From positions 124,001-188,000 of the forward strand of contig JBCDFV010000003.1 of NCBI GenBank assembly GCA_039177555.1: a stretch of 64,000 nt of DNA. Reading direction: 5' to 3'. Position 1 is the stretch's first letter. Each line of letters starts with the position of its first letter. The stretch is from JANQGH01 sp039177555 (lineage in GTDB: Bacteria > Pseudomonadota > Alphaproteobacteria > DSM-16000 > Inquilinaceae). This document shows, one piece after another, positions 59,721-64,000 of the stretch. The translations under genes and the position numbers were made by a program. The notes under the pieces were generated by a model. The model was not told the origin of the DNA. It ran no database searches and saw only the letters and a list, made by a program, of their open reading frames with translations.

Positions 59721-60729
59721 GCTTACCGTCAAGGACGCCATCAACGAGGGCCTGCGCCAGTGCATGGAGGCAGACCCCAACGTCGTGTTGTTCGGCGAAG
59801 ACATCGCCGGGGGGCAGGGCCGCGACGATCATCCCGGCGCCATGGATGCCTGGGGCGGTCCGTTCGGCGTCACACAGGGATTGTGCACGCAGTTCGGCCG
59901 CGAACGGGTGCGCGACACGACGATCGCTGAGGCCGGTTTTTTCGGCGCCGCCGTCGGTGCCGCCATGGTCGGCATGCGCCCGGTCTGCGAGCTGATGTAT
60001 GCCGATTTCGCCGGCGTCTGCTTCGACCAGATGATGAACCAGGCCGCCAAGATGCGCTACATGTTCGGCGGCAAGCAGCGGGTGCCGATGGTCATGCGCA
60101 CGGTCGTCGGCGCCGGCTTTCGGGCGGCGGCGGAGCACTCGCAAACGCTGTACTCCCTGTTCGCCCATATTCCGGGCCTGAAGGTGGTCGCACCCTACAG
60201 CGCGGCCGACGCCAAGGCGCTGATCATCGCCGCCATTCAGGATGACGACCCGGTGGTCTTTCTGGAACACAAGCGGCTCTACATGGAAAAGGAGCCGGTC
60301 GACGAAGCGATGACGCCGTTGCCGCTGGGCCAGGGCGTGGTCCGGCGCGAAGGTAAGGACGTTACCATCGTGGCCGTTCAGCGCATGAACCTGTTCGCCC
60401 TACAGGCGGCCGAGTCGCTGGCCCAGGACGGCATCGAGGCGGAGATCATCGATCCGCGCACCTATTCGCCACTGGACGAGGATTTGATCCTCAGCTCGGT
60501 CGCCAAGACCGGTCGTCTGGTCGTGGTCGATGAAAGCTACCCGCGATGCTCGCTGGCCGCCGATATCGCCGCACTGGCCGCCGAACGGGCGTTCGGGTCG
60601 CTGAAGGCGCCGGTCGCGCGGGTCACGGCGCCGCACACGCCGGTGCCGTTCAGCCCGCCGATGGAGGACTATTTCATCCCATCGCCGGAGCGCATAGCGC
60701 GGCGTGTGCGCGAAACAGTCAGCTTCTAA
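59713..60729 (+). CDS. TPP-dependent 2-oxoacid/acetoin dehydrogenase-type E1, beta subunit
   Basis: The product is 338 aa from the ATG at 59713, inside the alpha gene's end. Features: VLFGEDIAGGQGRDDHPG (TPP-facing Glu), FFGAAVGAAMVGMRPVCELMYADF, KMRYMFGGKQRVPMVMRT and the transketolase C-terminal domain with VVDESYPRCSLAADIAA. It completes an alpha2beta2 E1. Ends 9 nt before the GntR gene. Confidence 0.92.
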   Translation: MRELTVKDAINEGLRQCMEADPNVVLFGEDIAGGQGRDDHPGAMDAWGGPFGVTQGLCTQFGRERVRDTTIAEAGFFGAAVGAAMVGMRPVCELMYADFAGVCFDQMMNQAAKMRYMFGGKQRVPMVMRTVVGAGFRAAAEHSQTLYSLFAHIPGLKVVAPYSAADAKALIIAAIQDDDPVVFLEHKRLYMEKEPVDEAMTPLPLGQGVVRREGKDVTIVAVQRMNLFALQAAESLAQDGIEAEIIDPRTYSPLDEDLILSSVAKTGRLVVVDESYPRCSLAADIAALAAERAFGSLKAPVARVTAPHTPVPFSPPMEDYFIPSPERIARRVRETVSF

Positions 60730-60738
60730 CGCCCGTCC

Positions 60739-61506
60739 ATGCGGCCCGCTACGCACAAATACCTGGCCGTCTATCAGGATCTGCGACGCATGATCGAAGG
60801 CGGCCGCTACACGGTCGGCAGCCGGCTGCCCAGCGAGGGCCAGCTGACGATCGGCTTCGCCGTCAGCCGGATCACCGTGCGTCACGCCTTGGAAAAGCTG
60901 GTCACGGAGGGCTTTCTGGACCGTCGCCAAGGCAGCGGCTACACGGTCGTCGCCCAGTCGCCGCCCCAGCACAACTGCCTCTCATCCTTCACCGACGCGG
61001 TCTACAAGGCCGGCAAGACGCCCTCCTCGCGCCTGGTCGACCTGGCCCGGGTCACGGGTGCGGACAGGCGGGATGCACCGGCCGGATTGAGGTCGGCGAG
61101 TAGCCTCTTGAGGATCGAGCGGCTGCGCTGCATCGATCAACGGCCGGCCATGCTGGTGCGCACCTGGATGCCCACCGCCCTTGCGGCTTCTGCCGAACCG
61201 TCGGACTTTCCCGAGGATGGGCCGGAACAGTCCATGCTGCGCATCCTCAAGGAACGCTTCGGCCTCGACTGGGCCTGGGCGTGCGAGGAAATCAGTTCCC
61301 TGGCGGCCCCCAAACCCGTCGCTGATCTGTTGTCGATCGACGCAGGCACCCCGATCTTGAATCAGGCCTGCACGGCCTTTGATGCCGATGAGACGATCGT
61401 GTTTCATGAAGAGTTGTTTCGAAAGGACAAGGTCAGTTTCGAGCTGCGACCCGTGCGGCGCGAAGTCCTGACCCAGACACCGATGAAAAAGGCGATCGGC
61501 CAATGA
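60739..61506 (+). CDS. GntR-family regulator with UTRA domain (HutC subfamily)
   Basis: The product is 255 aa. The winged helix occupies about residues 5-75, with LPSEGQLTIGFAVSRITVRHALEKLV and a wing RRQGSGYTVV; the UTRA sensor domain follows from about 90 to 240. UTRA regulators bind small sugars, sugar phosphates or histidine-like ligands. Being within the operon it probably controls, it is the best candidate to bind the palindrome at 58682-58701. It overlaps the isomerase gene by 4 nt. Confidence 0.9.
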   Translation: MRPATHKYLAVYQDLRRMIEGGRYTVGSRLPSEGQLTIGFAVSRITVRHALEKLVTEGFLDRRQGSGYTVVAQSPPQHNCLSSFTDAVYKAGKTPSSRLVDLARVTGADRRDAPAGLRSASSLLRIERLRCIDQRPAMLVRTWMPTALAASAEPSDFPEDGPEQSMLRILKERFGLDWAWACEEISSLAAPKPVADLLSIDAGTPILNQACTAFDADETIVFHEELFRKDKVSFELRPVRREVLTQTPMKKAIGQ

Positions 61507-62951
61507 CCGATACCCAACCGACCATTGCGCTGATCAAGGCCTCGCTGCCGACCTATTTCCCGGTCGACTACGGTGTCTTCGACGGCGCCGAACGCGCTTT
61601 GGCCAGGCTGGCGGCGAGCGAAGGCTTTCGCCTTCACGTCGAGGCCGAGATCCCCATGGATGGGCGCCAGACAGATGCCTGCCTCGACCGGTGCCGGGCG
61701 GCGGGCGCCGATTTCGTCCTGCTGCTGCATGGCGGCTTCACCATGGGCGATGTCGCCAGGGCGGTGGCGGCATCCGGCCTGCGGGCTGGCTTTTGGGCAA
61801 CGCCGGAGCCGGTGCGCGAGGGCGACATCAAGCTGAACAACTATGTCTCGCTGAACATGAGCCTGTCGATCGCGCGGCGGCTGCGGGATCTCTCTCAAGC
61901 GCCGGTGCAATGGTACTACGGCGCCCCGGACTCCAACCTGTTCGCCGATAGGTTCAAGGCAACCGTGACCGCCTTGAAGGCGATCAAGGCGCTGAGCCAA
62001 GCCCGCATCGGCGTGATCGGCGGCCTGGCCCCGACCTTCTACAATATGGAGGTTTCGCCCAACGCGCTGCATCGCCGTTTGGGCGTCGACGTGGTTTACC
62101 ACGATCTGGACGAGTTCACCGGTCGGCTGGCCGGGATCGACGCGGCCCGCGCGGCGGTGGAGCGGGATGCCATGTTGGCGGCGGCCCCCGCCGACGGGGT
62201 CAGCGACGAGGCGATGGAGATGTCGGCACGCATGGCGCTGGCGCTGCGCGACATGGCGCAAGAGCATGGCCATGCCGCGCTGACCGTCAGCGATTGGCCG
62301 AGGCTTCAGGAATATCCCGGCCTGCATCCGGGCGCCGCCTTCACCTGGCTGGAAGAGAAGGACGGCCTGCCGGTGGTTAGCGAGGGTGACGTTTTGGGCG
62401 CCGTCACCCAACTTGTCGCGCGCTCGATCACCGGGCGGCCCGGCTACTTGCTGGACATGACCGACCCTGACGTTGAGGCCGAGGCGCTGCTGATGTGGCA
62501 TGGCGGCGGCGGGCCGCTCTACCTTGCCGACGAGGGCGGCGCCCGCTGGATCAACCACCCGATGCTGGGGCGCAGCGACCCCGAAGGCGCGCGCTTCGGC
62601 GCCATCGCAGACCTGGTCTTCAGCGACGGCCCCGTGACCGCCTTTCGGGTCGGCGAGGACGCCGGCGCGCTCTTTGCCATGCAGGCGCGCGTCGAGGGCC
62701 GATCGCCGTCCGGTTTCACCGGCTGTCGCGGCTGGCTGCGCGAATTCGAGATCGCGGGCGAGGCCGCCTCGCTCTTGGACGTGGTCCACACCACCATGGC
62801 CCATGGCCTGGAACACCACTTCGTCCTGGTGCCGGGGCACCACGCCGCTGCCTTGATCGAGTTCGCCTCGTGGACCGGACAAAGGCTGTTTCGGCGGGTG
62901 CCCTACGCACCCTATCTGGTCGCCGACGACTATCGTGGGGAGCGGCACTGA
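61503..62951 (+). CDS. L-fucose/L-arabinose isomerase-family sugar isomerase (COG2407 type)
   Basis: The product is 482 aa. The C-terminal two thirds show the metal-dependent isomerase core: CWP-like DWPRLQEYPG, LPVVSEGDVLGAVTQL with the metal Glu, EALLMWHGGGGPLYLAD with His, and EHHFVLVPGHHAAAL with two more His. The N-terminal part has GVIGGLAPTFYNMEV. Such enzymes convert aldoses and ketoses. It overlaps the regulator gene and is followed 1 nt later by the epimerase gene. The particular sugar is not predictable from sequence alone. Confidence 0.85.
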   Translation: MTDTQPTIALIKASLPTYFPVDYGVFDGAERALARLAASEGFRLHVEAEIPMDGRQTDACLDRCRAAGADFVLLLHGGFTMGDVARAVAASGLRAGFWATPEPVREGDIKLNNYVSLNMSLSIARRLRDLSQAPVQWYYGAPDSNLFADRFKATVTALKAIKALSQARIGVIGGLAPTFYNMEVSPNALHRRLGVDVVYHDLDEFTGRLAGIDAARAAVERDAMLAAAPADGVSDEAMEMSARMALALRDMAQEHGHAALTVSDWPRLQEYPGLHPGAAFTWLEEKDGLPVVSEGDVLGAVTQLVARSITGRPGYLLDMTDPDVEAEALLMWHGGGGPLYLADEGGARWINHPMLGRSDPEGARFGAIADLVFSDGPVTAFRVGEDAGALFAMQARVEGRSPSGFTGCRGWLREFEIAGEAASLLDVVHTTMAHGLEHHFVLVPGHHAAALIEFASWTGQRLFRRVPYAPYLVADDYRGERH

Positions 62952-62952
62952 C

Positions 62953-63792
62953 ATGGTCAAACTGGGCGTTCATCTGGCGCTTTGGACCCGCGACTGGTCC
63001 GACGACATCCTGCCTTATGCCGAGAAGGCCAAGTCGATCGGCTTTGACGGTGTCGAAATCTCGCTGCTCGGCAATGTGGCGGCCGCGCCGGAGGCGACGG
63101 GAGAGGCCATCCGCGCGATGGGGCTGGAGGCCACCTGCACCACCGGTCTCGGCCCGGCCACCGACCTCGCCAGCGAAGACCCGGCGGTCCGGGCGGCCGG
63201 GGTCGATGCGCTCAGATCCTCGATCGACGTGACCGCGCGGCTCGGCAGCCCACAGCTGACCGGCGTCATCTACGGGGCGTGGGGTGTCGTTGCGCCGGGC
63301 AAGCGTCAAGATCGCCTGGCCTGGGCGCGCGACGGGCTGGCCGCAGTGGCCGGCGACGCCGAGGCCGCCAACGTCCAACTGGGCATCGAGGCCATCAACC
63401 GCTACGAGACCGATCTGGTGAACACGGCCGACCAGGCCGTCGCTTTGGCCGAGGCGGTCGGCTCCAGCCATGTGGGCGTCCTGCTCGACAGCTATCACAT
63501 GAACATCGAGGAGGTGCTGCCCGCCGACGCGATCCGACGGACCGGGCAGTGGCTGCGTCATTTTCACATGACCGACAATGATCGCGGCGCGCCCGGCGGC
63601 GGGCTGATCGACTTTGCCGCCCAGGCGCGGGCCCTTGCCGAGATCCGCTATGACGGCTGGGTCACCACCGAGATGTTCATTCTGCCGGATGTGAATGTCA
63701 GCGCGGACCTGACGATTTGGCGCGCGATCGAACCTGGCCCGGACGAAGCCGCGCGGGCAGCCTTGTCCCACATGCGAAAGACCTTTGGATGA
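62953..63792 (+). CDS. TIM-barrel sugar phosphate isomerase/epimerase (D-tagatose 3-epimerase-like)
   Basis: The product is 279 aa. Metal-ligand segments typical of the ketose 3-epimerase group appear in order: Glu in LGIEAINRYETDLVN, Asp in GVLLDSYHMN, His in HFHMTDNDRGAPGGG and Glu in TTEMFIL. ATG 62953 lies one base after the isomerase stop; a GTG at 62935 is a weaker alternative. With the isomerase it would interconvert a ketose and its C3 epimer before phosphorylation by the Dha-kinase-like enzyme. Confidence 0.88.
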   Translation: MVKLGVHLALWTRDWSDDILPYAEKAKSIGFDGVEISLLGNVAAAPEATGEAIRAMGLEATCTTGLGPATDLASEDPAVRAAGVDALRSSIDVTARLGSPQLTGVIYGAWGVVAPGKRQDRLAWARDGLAAVAGDAEAANVQLGIEAINRYETDLVNTADQAVALAEAVGSSHVGVLLDSYHMNIEEVLPADAIRRTGQWLRHFHMTDNDRGAPGGGLIDFAAQARALAEIRYDGWVTTEMFILPDVNVSADLTIWRAIEPGPDEAARAALSHMRKTFG

Positions 63793-64000
63793 CGGGCGCG
63801 ATGGACCGCGACCAAGCGGTCGACCTCATGGTGCGCCTCGACCGGCGCTTTGCCGACGCCAAGGACGAGCTGAACGCGCTTGATGCCGCTGTCGGCGACG
63901 GCGATCACGGCACGACGATCCAGCGGGGTATGGCTGCCGCCTTGCAAGCCGTCCAAGCGGCCGATTGCGCCTCCGCCGGCGCGGTGTTCAGAGTGGCCGG
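63789..64000 (+). CDS. dhaL: Dihydroxyacetone kinase subunit DhaL-like (3'-truncated by window edge)
   Basis: Only the first 70 codons are inside the window and the frame stays open to its end. LNALDAAVGDGDHGTTIQRGM matches the DhaL nucleotide/Mg-binding loop (the D-x-x-x-GDGDHG pattern whose Asp residues bind two Mg ions). The ATG overlaps the epimerase stop by 4 nt. DhaL, with DhaK, phosphorylates dihydroxyacetone or, in related systems, tetruloses such as erythrulose; the donor is ATP or the phosphotransferase system. Confidence 0.85.
   Translation, partial: MTGAMDRDQAVDLMVRLDRRFADAKDELNALDAAVGDGDHGTTIQRGMAAALQAVQAADCASAGAVFRVA

Noticed and set aside
58737..60729. Annotation as a complete pyruvate or acetoin dehydrogenase complex
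   Set aside because: Only E1 alpha and beta are present; no lipoyl-domain E2 or dihydrolipoamide dehydrogenase is found within the window, and following genes are for sugar metabolism.

Overview
The window is a G+C-rich, tightly packed bacterial chromosome segment. It holds about 60 genes, many start/stop overlaps, no rRNA or tRNA that I can see, and no phage. Gene content points to an alphaproteobacterium with a heterotrophic, scavenging lifestyle: TRAP, peptide-type ABC and branched-chain-type ABC importers, a fused-type indolepyruvate oxidoreductase, HyuA/HyuB pairs, many GntR regulators and aldo/keto reductases. I cannot assign a genus from sequence alone.

Layout. 1-6200: the 3' end of iorA, then iorB, a complete TRAP transporter and a MarR regulator, probably one operon for import and oxidation of an aromatic 2-oxo acid. 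6201-8170: a small atypical patch with an A+T-rich unknown gene, a decayed REP-associated (RAYT/Y1) transposase between near-perfect inverted repeats, and a small secreted protein. 8171-14061: an orphan solute-binding protein, an AraC regulator, two aldo/keto reductases and a DOPA 4,5-dioxygenase-like protein. 14169-40685: a long catabolic block. It carries a peptide-type ABC importer split over two divergent operons together with HyuA/HyuB and an amidohydrolase, an FAD oxidoreductase, a class V aminotransferase, a second HyuB/HyuA pair whose HyuA is interrupted by an in-frame stop, a Rid-family protein, a GntR regulator, and a divergent LivGFHM-plus-binding-protein operon followed by a maleate isomerase-like enzyme, an alpha/beta hydrolase and an aldo/keto reductase. 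The logic looks like uptake and opening of cyclic amide-type (hydantoin, lactam, imide) compounds; the substrate is unknown.

40703-46764: a RutE-like nitroreductase, a YciI-like protein, an intradiol ring-cleavage dioxygenase, a second TRAP transporter and a fumarylacetoacetate-hydrolase-family enzyme, an aromatic or dicarboxylate module. 46984-49865: a decayed malonyl-CoA decarboxylase (matA) fused by overlap to an intact malonyl-CoA synthetase gene (matB), then a GntR regulator. 49912-58605: RecQ helicase, an aldo/keto reductase, an acyl-CoA synthetase, a cupin, a ceramidase-family membrane protein with its active site conserved, and a four-gene operon (alpha/beta hydrolase, aspartate dehydrogenase-like, NTF2-like, metallo-beta-lactamase fold).

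58627-64000: a well-formed promoter and a 20-bp palindrome precede an operon of TPP-dependent E1 alpha and beta subunits, a GntR/UTRA regulator, a COG2407-type sugar isomerase, a TIM-barrel sugar epimerase and the start of dhaL. This reads as a rare-sugar or small-polyol pathway ending in a dihydroxyacetone-kinase-like step. The most notable single observations are the nonsense-interrupted hyuA, the decayed matA beside an intact matB, the transposase relic, the twin palindromes ahead of the Liv operon, and the E1 pair placed in a sugar operon without E2/E3.
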